This document shows, in pieces, positions 1 through 4,767 of a DNA stretch of 7,792 nt. The position numbers and the translations under genes are program-made. Below the pieces are notes generated by a model. It was given only the letters and a program-made list of their open reading frames with translations, had not been told where the DNA came from and did not search any database. Source of the stretch: Treponema sp. UBA4319 (GTDB lineage: Bacteria; Spirochaetota; Spirochaetia; Treponematales; Treponemataceae); the NCBI GenBank assembly GCA_002393865.1, contig DGUD01000098.1, positions 1-7,792 of the forward strand, written 5' to 3'. The first letter of the stretch is position 1. Every line of letters begins with the position of its first letter.

Positions 1-1
1 A

Positions 2-64
2 AGGTTAACATGCGGCGCACAAAAAGTCAATGGGACCCGGATGCGCTGCCAGGGCTTCAGCATG
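2..64 (-). promoter_or_regulatory. Possible leftward promoter with upstream 15-base motif
   Basis: Read on the - strand, CATGCTGAAGCCCTG (64 to 50) is followed after 19 bases by TTGACT (30 to 25) and, after a 17-base spacer, by TAACCT (7 to 2). The motif-to-box distances are identical to those at the S1 promoter and at the fusion-gene promoter in this window. The -35 box is good; the -10 box is poor (3 of 6 consensus bases), so this could be a weak or activator-dependent promoter for a gene beyond the left edge. It conflicts with the terminator-like hairpin at 99-138, which implies rightward transcription arriving from the left. It may instead be only the other end of a small repeat element (see 48-284). 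Confidence 0.4.
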
Positions 65-98
65 AGATGTATTTTATCTGAAGACGGACGCGGTAGTG

Positions 99-138
99 GA
101 AAATCATGTAAACTGTTTTAAGATGATTTTCTTTTTTA
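99..138 (+). terminator. Intrinsic terminator-like hairpin
   Basis: GAAAATCAT (99-107) pairs perfectly with ATGATTTTC (123-131) around a 15-base loop, and TTTTTT follows directly at 132-137. In the + direction this has the shape of a rho-independent terminator, although the stem is AT-rich. It would end a transcript coming from the left of the window. A reading frame that is open from the left edge stops at 79-81, 17 bases before the stem, so the end of an upstream gene is possible but cannot be shown. On the - strand no T-run follows the stem. Confidence 0.5.
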
Positions 139-139
139 T

Positions 140-282
140 GCTACAAAAGCCAAGGATCCAACATAAAAAATGCGCGGAAGCGGAAAAACACCCGGGCTGC
201 CATTTGCAAAGCGAAGCGTGCAACCGGCAGTCCGGGTGTTTTTCCGCTGGGAGCGCATTTTTGTTTTCATGCTGAAGCCCTG
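140..282 (+). repeat. 143-bp repeat, left copy, long hairpin
   Basis: This stretch matches the reverse complement of 7650-7792 with 5 mismatches in 143 bases. It folds into one long hairpin: outer stem 166-175 with 253-262 (10 bp), a small internal loop, then inner stem 179-201 with 226-248 (23 bp with one G-T pair), and a loop whose TTGCA/TGCAA ends can also pair. The inner stem has A-runs before it and T-runs after it on both strands, so it would also act as a bidirectional terminator. The repeat identity ends exactly with CATGCTGAAGCCCTG (268-282), the motif that stands 19 bases upstream of the S1 -35 box. No transposase is associated. Confidence 0.85.
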
Positions 283-330
283 GCGGGCACGAGGCGTGCG
301 ATTGAGCATTTCTCATAAAAACGGTAGTAT
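268..330 (+). promoter_or_regulatory. Promoter of the S1-domain gene with upstream motif
   Basis: CATGCTGAAGCCCTG (268-282), 19 bases, TTGAGC (-35, 302-307), 17 bases, TAGTAT (-10, 325-330). Each box matches the sigma-70 consensus at 4 of 6 positions with ideal spacing. TATAAG at 328-333 is an alternative -10 in a worse register. The predicted start of transcription is near 337, giving a leader of about 80 bases. The geometry is the same as at the fusion-gene promoter (7602-7664), which raises confidence that both are real. Confidence 0.65.
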
Positions 331-340
331 AAGGGAGTCG

Positions 341-368
341 CTGCCCGGAACGGCGAATGTTCCGGCAG
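341..368 (+). promoter_or_regulatory. 5'-terminal leader stem-loop of the S1 mRNA
   Basis: CTGCCCGGAAC (341-351) pairs with GTTCCGGCAG (359-368), giving ten base pairs with one bulged C and a 7-base loop. The stem starts about four bases after the predicted transcription start. A stem-loop with related arm sequences stands at the same place in the fusion-gene leader (7563-7591). There is no T-run, so it is not a terminator. Likely roles are mRNA 5'-end protection or protein binding. Confidence 0.5.
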
Positions 369-407
369 TGTTAATGTGCGGCCGCCCCAGAGGCATGGAG
401 GCGGCGC

Positions 408-414
408 AGAGGAG
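408..414 (+). promoter_or_regulatory. Ribosome binding site that decides the S1 start
   Basis: AGAGGAG lies two bases before the ATG at 417 and five bases before the ATG at 420. The second spacing is the workable one, so translation most likely starts at 420. A GC-rich stem, GCCGCC (381-386 area) with GGCGGC (400-405), sits directly before the site and could affect ribosome access. Confidence 0.7.
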
Positions 415-419
415 TAATG

Positions 420-1526
420 ATGAAGAATCTGTACGAACCGGGACAGCAGATAGAAACCAAGATTGTGGCTATTTCCGATGATACTGTTTTTTTGGATCTG
501 GGGCTGAAGAGCGAGGGCATCCTCGACCGGGCCGAGCTTGCGGCGGAGGACGGCAGCATTTCCGTAAAAGAAGGCGACAGCATAAAGGTCTTCTTCCTTG
601 AGGCAAAAGGCGACGAGCTCCATTTTACGACGAAGCTGAGCGGCCAGAAGGCGGGGAAAGATGTCCTTGAGAGCGCCTATAAAAGCGGCATTCCCGTGGA
701 AGGTCATGTGACACAGGAGATAAAGGGCGGCTTTGAGGTCATGATAGGGAGCGTGCGCGCCTTCTGCCCGTATTCGCAGATGGGTTACCGGAACCGCAAG
801 GATGCGGCCGAATATGTGGGGCAGCATCTTTCCTTCAGGATTCAGGAATACAAGAACGAAGGAAGGAACATCGTCCTGTCAAACCGCGCCATTCTGGAGG
901 AGGAGGCAGCCAGGCGGATCCAGAAGCTTTCCGAGGAGCTGAAGGTCGGCATGACGGTGAAAGGAACCGTCCGCAGCATCGAGAGCTACGGCGCCTTTGT
1001 GGAGGTGAGCGGCTTCCTTGCCCTCCTGCCGGTCTCCGAGATTTCCCGCGTGCGCGTGGAGGACATCCATGACGTCCTCTCCTCCGGGCAGGAAATCACG
1101 GCTATGATAATCCGCGCCGACTGGCAGCACGAGCGCCTGACGCTTTCCACAAAGGAGCTAGAGGCGGATCCGTGGGACGGAATCGAGAAGAAATTCCCCG
1201 CCGGGACGGAGCTTGATGGTACGGTCTCCCGCGTGGCGGACTTCGGGCTTTTCATAAACCTGGCGCCCGGCGTGGACGGGCTCGTGCATATCTCCAAGCT
1301 TCCGGTGGAGCGCAACACGAACCTGAAGAAGGTCTATAAGGCAGGGGACAAGCTTGCCGTGACGGTGGAGAGCGTCGATACCGAGGCAAAGCGCATCGCC
1401 CTGGCTCCCGTCGTCTCCAACGAGGAGGAGGAGAACGCGAGGGAATACCTTTCCGCCCAGAGCAGCCGCGGCGATGACGGTGAGACCTACAATCCCTTTG
1501 CCGAGCTCCTGAAGAAGCGGAAATAA
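420..1526 (+). CDS. S1-domain RNA-binding protein (four S1 repeats)
   Basis: A cytoplasmic RNA-binding protein of the ribosomal protein S1 type. Counting from the ATG at 420 (one residue fewer than from 417), four OB-fold S1 repeats are visible at roughly residues 5-73, 91-157, 176-245 and 261-331. The last two are the most typical, with GTVRSIESYGAFVEV and GTVSRVADFGLFINL followed by GVDGLVHIS; the first two are more divergent. The tail is acidic and then ends in lysines. Four repeats is fewer than the six of proteobacterial S1 but usual for many other bacteria. S1 proteins bind single-stranded mRNA and help it onto the 30S subunit; this one could be the main ribosomal S1 or a paralogue. It is transcribed alone, from its own promoter to its own terminator, convergent with the next gene. 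The start at 420 is preferred over 417 because of ribosome-binding-site spacing. The leader is structured, which would allow feedback control as known for E. coli rpsA, but that is inference. Confidence 0.9.
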   Translation: MKNLYEPGQQIETKIVAISDDTVFLDLGLKSEGILDRAELAAEDGSISVKEGDSIKVFFLEAKGDELHFTTKLSGQKAGKDVLESAYKSGIPVEGHVTQEIKGGFEVMIGSVRAFCPYSQMGYRNRKDAAEYVGQHLSFRIQEYKNEGRNIVLSNRAILEEEAARRIQKLSEELKVGMTVKGTVRSIESYGAFVEVSGFLALLPVSEISRVRVEDIHDVLSSGQEITAMIIRADWQHERLTLSTKELEADPWDGIEKKFPAGTELDGTVSRVADFGLFINLAPGVDGLVHISKLPVERNTNLKKVYKAGDKLAVTVESVDTEAKRIALAPVVSNEEEENAREYLSAQSSRGDDGETYNPFAELLKKRK

Positions 1527-1567
1527 GGGAATTTTCTAGTTTTAACGACCGTTAGTTCGTTGTTTAC

Positions 1568-1602
1568 ACCGGTTGCCCCGCTCATGGCGCAGCCGGTTTT
1601 TT
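1568..1602 (+). terminator. Intrinsic terminator of the S1 gene
   Basis: ACCGGTTGC (1568-1576) pairs with GCAGCCGGT (1589-1597), nine pairs including one G-T, and is followed by a run of T through 1602. It stands about 40 bases after the S1 stop codon. On the - strand the hairpin is not followed by T, so it gives no strong termination for the convergent glycosyltransferase-like gene. Confidence 0.75.
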
Positions 1603-1621
1603 GTATGCTCCCCGATTGTAT

Positions 1622-1691
1622 TCACCCGATATCCAATGCGTTGCCGTCCAGCACCGCCTCTGAGAGGCGGCCGCCCCTGTAGCTGAGCTTC
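1622..1691 (-). pseudogene. Remnant of a Nudix gene 3' end (duplicate of 3360-3429)
   Basis: These 70 bases match the last 70 bases of the intact Nudix gene (3360-3429) at 63 positions, in the same orientation. The same reading frame is kept through to a TGA at 1624-1622, and 18 of the last 22 residues agree (the remnant ends GRLSEAVLDGNALDIG). Upstream of 1691 the similarity stops abruptly, 19 bases after the stop codon of the glycosyltransferase-like gene. There is no start codon or ribosome binding site, so it is a fragment, not a gene. It marks a duplication or insertion event that placed the glycosyltransferase-like gene between two Nudix tails. About 10 percent divergence means that the event is not recent or that the tail came from a related strain. 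Confidence 0.8.
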
Positions 1692-1710
1692 GATACAGTT
1701 CCTCCCCTGC

Positions 1711-3258
1711 TCAATCAAGTTTTTTGGACAGGTCATAATCATATATGAGCACCTCATAGATGCCGTCTTTCACTATGCTCTTTGGCTCGCCAAAAGTCTG
1801 TATGGCATGCTCTTTTGTAATTCCATGTACATCTTCTGGGTGGCACACGATAAAATTGGCCGGTTCCGTATACCATTCATTCTTGTTGAAATAAATCCAT
1901 TTTATTATATGATGCTTGCTTTCATCATATATGACATGCCTGACGTGGATACAGTCTTTTGACAGCACGGAATTGCTAGATGCGTCCCAGAATTGTGCGT
2001 AGCCGGAGCTCAGCCCGTGTTCGTTGAGGGTCGTGAGAATGTGGGGCTGCTCGGGCACAGGGTCTTGTGCGATTCTGTACACTTTTGCCATAAAGGAGAT
2101 GAACGCGCAAAGGAAGAGCAGTGCTGCGGCCGCATGTCTCCTGAATAGCTTGTCGTTGATAAAGAGGGAAAAATTTCTTAATACCAGCACATGCAGGGCT
2201 ACGGGGATAAAGTTCATATACCGTATTTGGGTTTTGCTGGTCGTTGTATAAACGCATACAAGAATCATAATGCCTATGCTGAGTAAGCTCGAGAGCCTGT
2301 CTTTTTCTCTGTTCCTCAAAAAGCGGATGATGGTGGTGCAGCAAAGGCAGGCTCCTGCCATTGCAAGGAAAAGGTTTGCGAAGGTGACGGCATGCCGTAT
2401 ATTGAATAGTGCTGGTATTTCTTTGATCAAGATGTGCTGATACGAGAATAGACCTCCGATGAGACCAAGAAAGTTTTCTACCCACTTTTCCGGTAGAAGA
2501 AAATGACCGCCTGTAAAATCGCGCGTTTTTGTAATATTTCCTATAATGTAGTAGAAGTGGTTCAAGATTCTTCCCGCCAGAACGGAAATGACTATACACA
2601 GCAGGACTGTTACATATGCTTTCCACTCTTTTTCCTCCCGTCTGAGCGCGTGGAGGGCGCAATATATGCAGAGGGGGATTGCCCCGTGCAGGACAAAAAG
2701 CATGTCTCCCCATGCCCCAAGGCAGGCAAGTATCCCTGCCGCTATAAGCGGTGTTTTTTTCTTTCCCCGCAGGTAGCTGTCTGCCAAGAGGAAGCAGAGG
2801 AACGAATAGCATAAGGCCCCGATGTGGATGCTCAGGTCATGCATATAGGCAAAGCTTGGGATTGCCAGCAGCAGGACGGCGAGAACAGCTTTTACTGAGC
2901 GTTGCTTTTTATCCAGGAGAGCCTCCTGCCCGTGGAAAGCCGCAAAAAAGGCAATCAGGCAGATTGATGAGACCATCAGGCCGTTCGCTATTATCCAGCC
3001 CGTATTGGACAAGCCTCCCAGCAGTATACCGATGACGTAGAACGGCAGATCCGTCGTGAGGAAGCTCGATTCAGGGATGTTCCAGCCTTTCAGGAAGAGA
3101 TTGCCGCGGCTTATATCCAGCGCCTCGTACATGTGGTTCGCCTTGTCCGAATTCGGCTGCAGGTAACGGGAGAGAAGTATCATGCAGGATACATAAAGGA
3201 CGATGCTTGCGCAGGAAAGCAGCCAAAACTTCTTGGACAGGGTGCATTTTGTTTCCAT
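1711..3258 (-). CDS. Polytopic membrane protein, GT-C glycosyltransferase type
   Basis: A 515-residue integral membrane protein with about ten hydrophobic segments (first at residues 11-30, then about 70-108, 125-140, 143-160, 169-200, 214-236, 262-272, 292-313, 325-338, 346-365, 376-392) and a soluble C-terminal part of about 120 residues. The first outside loop, after the first membrane helix, carries SDKANHMYEALD, with acidic residues where GT-C enzymes (PMT/GT39-like) keep their catalytic Asp/Glu. These enzymes move sugars from lipid-phosphate donors to glycans, lipids or proteins on the outer face of the membrane. I recognise the overall form and the C-terminal SGYAQFWDASS pattern from large families of uncharacterised bacterial membrane proteins, but no substrate can be assigned. 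The start at 3258 is backed by AAGGAG (3272-3267) eight bases upstream. The gene is visibly AT-richer than its neighbours and is flanked by two copies of a Nudix 3' end, which suggests later acquisition. Its promoter contains a G9 tract. No clear terminator of its own is seen. Confidence 0.65.
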   Translation of the reverse strand: METKCTLSKKFWLLSCASIVLYVSCMILLSRYLQPNSDKANHMYEALDISRGNLFLKGWNIPESSFLTTDLPFYVIGILLGGLSNTGWIIANGLMVSSICLIAFFAAFHGQEALLDKKQRSVKAVLAVLLLAIPSFAYMHDLSIHIGALCYSFLCFLLADSYLRGKKKTPLIAAGILACLGAWGDMLFVLHGAIPLCIYCALHALRREEKEWKAYVTVLLCIVISVLAGRILNHFYYIIGNITKTRDFTGGHFLLPEKWVENFLGLIGGLFSYQHILIKEIPALFNIRHAVTFANLFLAMAGACLCCTTIIRFLRNREKDRLSSLLSIGIMILVCVYTTTSKTQIRYMNFIPVALHVLVLRNFSLFINDKLFRRHAAAALLFLCAFISFMAKVYRIAQDPVPEQPHILTTLNEHGLSSGYAQFWDASSNSVLSKDCIHVRHVIYDESKHHIIKWIYFNKNEWYTEPANFIVCHPEDVHGITKEHAIQTFGEPKSIVKDGIYEVLIYDYDLSKKLD

Positions 3259-3260
3259 AG

Positions 3261-3293
3261 GGAAAACTCCTTGAATTTTAAAACGAGTTTTCC
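3261..3293 (-). promoter_or_regulatory. Inverted repeat over the transcription start and ribosome binding site
   Basis: GGAAAACTC (3261-3269) is perfectly inverted at 3285-3293, a 9-bp dyad with a 15-base centre that itself contains TTTTAAAA. One arm starts directly after the -10 box; the other covers part of the AAGGAG ribosome binding site (3267-3272). It may be a DNA operator, or an mRNA hairpin that hides the ribosome binding site if transcription starts early enough. Confidence 0.5.
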
Positions 3294-3294
3294 T

Positions 3295-3323
3295 ATAATA
3301 CCCCCCCCCATTAAAACAATCTT
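3295..3323 (-). promoter_or_regulatory. Promoter of the glycosyltransferase-like gene with a G9 tract in the spacer
   Basis: On the - strand, TATTAT (3300-3295) is a 5-of-6 match to the -10 box. It is preceded directly by nine G (3309-3301). The best-looking -35 candidate, TTGTTT (3319-3314), stands only 13 bases away; AAGATT (3323-3318) stands at 17 bases but is a poor match. Slippage in the G run would change the spacer length and so the promoter strength. Homopolymer-dependent switching of this kind is established for other bacterial surface genes, including poly-G tracts before tpr genes in Treponema pallidum. That this tract varies here is inference. Confidence 0.5.
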
Positions 3324-3359
3324 AAAAATTGATAAAAAGAAGTTTTTTTCTGTTTTTCC

Positions 3360-3854
3360 TCACCCGATATCCAGGGCTTTGCCGTCCAGCACCGCCTCTG
3401 ACAGGCGGCCGTCCTTGTAGCGGAGCTTCAGGGAGAAGAACGGCGCGTCGTCACGCAGCAGGCGCAGGAAGATTCTGTCGCCTTCCCACAGGTTCAGGCC
3501 CTCGATGTCGTTTTTGTCTATCCATGCGAGCTGTCCTTCGTCGCAGGGGATTTCTTTGCCGTCCTTTGCTTGCGCTGTGTAGAGGCACATGTATTCGGCG
3601 GGGTTCTCCTCGTTGATGAAGGTCACTATTCCCCTGAAGCGGAATGATGCCAGCTCCAGGCCTGTCTCCTCGCGGACTTCGCGCCGCAGGCAGTCTTCGG
3701 GGCTCTCCCCTTTTTCGAAGTGTCCGCCGACGCCTATCCACTTGCCGTGGTTCTCGTCGTTTTTCTTGCTTACGCGGTGGAGCATGAGGTACGCGCCGTT
3801 TCTTTCTATATAACAGAGCGTTGTGAGGGGCGATTTGGGCTCACTGTGCGGCAT
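3360..3854 (-). CDS. Nudix hydrolase (MutT-like)
   Basis: A 164-residue cytoplasmic Nudix enzyme. The Nudix box is complete at residues 44-66: G44, E50 and REVREETGL (58-66), including the Glu residues that bind the catalytic magnesium. Members hydrolyse nucleoside diphosphates linked to another group; the family resemblance is to the 8-oxo-dGTP or related NTP pyrophosphatases, but specificity cannot be read from the box. The start at 3854 is strongly supported by AAGGAGG (3867-3861) six bases before the ATG. The gene begins inside the end of the radical SAM gene, overlapping it by 14 bases, so the two are almost certainly translated together. The last 70 bases are duplicated at 1622-1691, beyond the next gene downstream. 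No terminator is seen after the stop, so read-through into the glycosyltransferase-like gene is possible. Confidence 0.88.
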   Translation of the reverse strand: MPHSEPKSPLTTLCYIERNGAYLMLHRVSKKNDENHGKWIGVGGHFEKGESPEDCLRREVREETGLELASFRFRGIVTFINEENPAEYMCLYTAQAKDGKEIPCDEGQLAWIDKNDIEGLNLWEGDRIFLRLLRDDAPFFSLKLRYKDGRLSEAVLDGKALDIG

Positions 3855-4497
3855 CTGCAGCCTCCTTGCCGTCTGCCGGCGCCGGGGAATACTCCCGTAT
3901 GCGGTAGGTGAGCCCCAGCTCCTTGCAGAGCGCCGCGCATCTTTGCTCGTCGTCCTCCGGGATTGTGGTGCTTACGGTGGTCATGACGACATGTGGCACA
4001 TACGCCGTGCAGCGCCGGGCAAATTGCAGCATTGCGGGGTACGCCTGTGCCCCGAATCTGGGGCGGACGGTCTGGAGGTAGCGATCGGGGTCGCTGGTGT
4101 TCAGGCTGATGGAGACCGTGTCGACGAGGCCGGCGAGGAGTGGCGCCACGGGCTTTCCGTGTATGAGATCGGCGAGCCCGTTTGTGTTGAGCCGTACGGG
4201 CAGCTGGTAGTGTTCCTTGAGGAATCGTGCTGTCTGCAGCAGCGTGCCGAGCGCTTCCGTCGGTTCCCCGTAGCCGCAGAACACGACTTCTGTGTAGCGG
4301 CTCATATCTTCGGCAAGGAGCGCGCTCTGTAGCTCCGCAAAGCCCGGCTCATGCTCAAGCCAGAGCGAGTCTGTCTCCGTGTATACGTGGTCTGCGTGGT
4401 TCCTGATACAGAATGTGCAGGCGCAGGGGCATTTGTTCGTAAGGTTCACGTAGAGCCCGGTCTTTACGCGATAGAGTATGGTTTGTGCTTTATGCAT
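3841..4497 (-). CDS. Radical SAM protein, TatD-associated type
   Basis: A 218-residue radical S-adenosylmethionine protein. The iron-sulfur cluster motif CX3CX2C is at C23, C27 and C30, in the setting LYVNLTNKCPCACTFCIRN; an additional Cys, C25, is inside it. FCGYGEPT (73-80) is the GGE-type SAM-binding motif, and NTNG (104-107) and SLN (131-133) are further barrel-strand signatures. The short length and the CTFCIRN variant match the family usually called TatD-associated radical SAM protein, often encoded next to or fused with the TatD nuclease. No TatD gene is in this window. The reaction of the family is not known to me. It is first in a tight pair with the Nudix gene. The ribosome binding site is weak, and only a poor promoter match (TTTAAA, 17 bases, TAAGAT) is seen just before the start. 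Confidence 0.8.
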   Translation of the reverse strand: MHKAQTILYRVKTGLYVNLTNKCPCACTFCIRNHADHVYTETDSLWLEHEPGFAELQSALLAEDMSRYTEVVFCGYGEPTEALGTLLQTARFLKEHYQLPVRLNTNGLADLIHGKPVAPLLAGLVDTVSISLNTSDPDRYLQTVRPRFGAQAYPAMLQFARRCTAYVPHVVMTTVSTTIPEDDEQRCAALCKELGLTYRIREYSPAPADGKEAADAAQ

Positions 4498-4627
4498 AGA
4501 ACGTATCTTAGCACGGGCACGAATTTGTTTAAAGTGCTTGAGATGGGCATAAATTGTGGAAAAACGGTGTGCACGAGGAGGAATCCGGAGCGTATAGGCT
4601 TTGTTGCGGCACTTGCTTCCGGACGGT

Positions 4628-4653
4628 CTAATCCTTGATTCATAAGGAATTAG
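4628..4653. repeat. Imperfect inverted repeat of unknown role
   Basis: CTAATCCTT (4628-4636) pairs with AAGGAATTAG (4644-4653), nine pairs with one bulged A and a 7-base loop. No T-run follows on either strand, so it is not a clear terminator. It could be an operator for the radical SAM-Nudix pair. Confidence 0.35.
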
Positions 4654-4668
4654 AAAGATTGCATCCGC

Positions 4669-4693
4669 AAAAAGAAGACCCTCCGGAAAGGGC
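4669..4693 (-). terminator. Weak intrinsic terminator of the fusion gene
   Basis: On the - strand GCCCTT pairs with GAGGGT around a TCCG loop (six pairs including two G-T), followed by CTTCTTTTT. It lies about 75 bases after the fusion-gene stop. The stem is short, so termination may be partial. Confidence 0.5.
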
Positions 4694-4767
4694 GGTGCTG
4701 TGCAAAAGGGGATGGGAAAATTTGTGGATAACTTATTACCAACCGTTTGTTAGTTTTACATAAACCC

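Larger units (their letters stand above)
48..284. repeat. Putative 237-bp MITE-like element with 18-bp terminal inverted repeats
   Basis: GCCAGGGCTTCAGCATGA at 48-65 is perfectly inverted at 267-284. Between the arms lie an AT-rich hairpin with a T-run and a long imperfect palindrome, with no coding potential. This is the form of a non-autonomous miniature inverted-repeat element. Against it: I see no target-site duplication at the two ends, and the bases just outside the arms include promoter elements at a fixed distance. The alternative is that the two arms are copies of a regulatory motif serving divergent promoters. A second copy of the right part (140-282) is inverted at the right edge of the window, so the sequence is repetitive in this genome. 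Confidence 0.45.
4498..4767. other. Intergenic region with DnaA-box-like 9-mers
   Basis: Non-coding 270 bases between the fusion-gene stop and the radical SAM start. A perfect DnaA box, TTATCCACA, is on the - strand at 4731-4723, and a close variant, TTTTCCACA, at 4563-4555, same strand. An imperfect hairpin (4628-4653) and a weak terminator (4669-4693) lie between. The two boxes alone do not make an origin: there is no dnaA, dnaN or gyrase gene here and no obvious AT-rich unwinding region. Confidence 0.3.

Noticed and set aside
1..81. 3' end of a + strand gene (frame open from the left edge, TGA at 79-81, hairpin soon after)
   Set aside because: Only 26 codons are visible with no recognisable sequence, and the same bases carry the motif and -35 box on the other strand. 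It cannot be supported from this window.
140..282. Integron attC recombination site
   Set aside because: The repeat is palindromic and contains ATCCAAC/GTTGGAT, which fits a core site, but the opposite end has no matching core, the genes are not in one orientation, the copies stand before promoters and not after genes, and no integrase is present.
1654..1670. Perfect 7-bp hairpin CCGCCTC-TGA-GAGGCGG as a terminator
   Set aside because: No T-run follows on either strand, and the hairpin comes from the coding sequence of the Nudix tail, where a shorter version exists.
4498..4767. Chromosomal replication origin
   Set aside because: Only two box-like sites, no dnaA/dnaN/gyr genes and no clear AT-rich unwinding element; a YidC-like gene nearby is not evidence because this one is a divergent fusion, not the origin-linked yidC.
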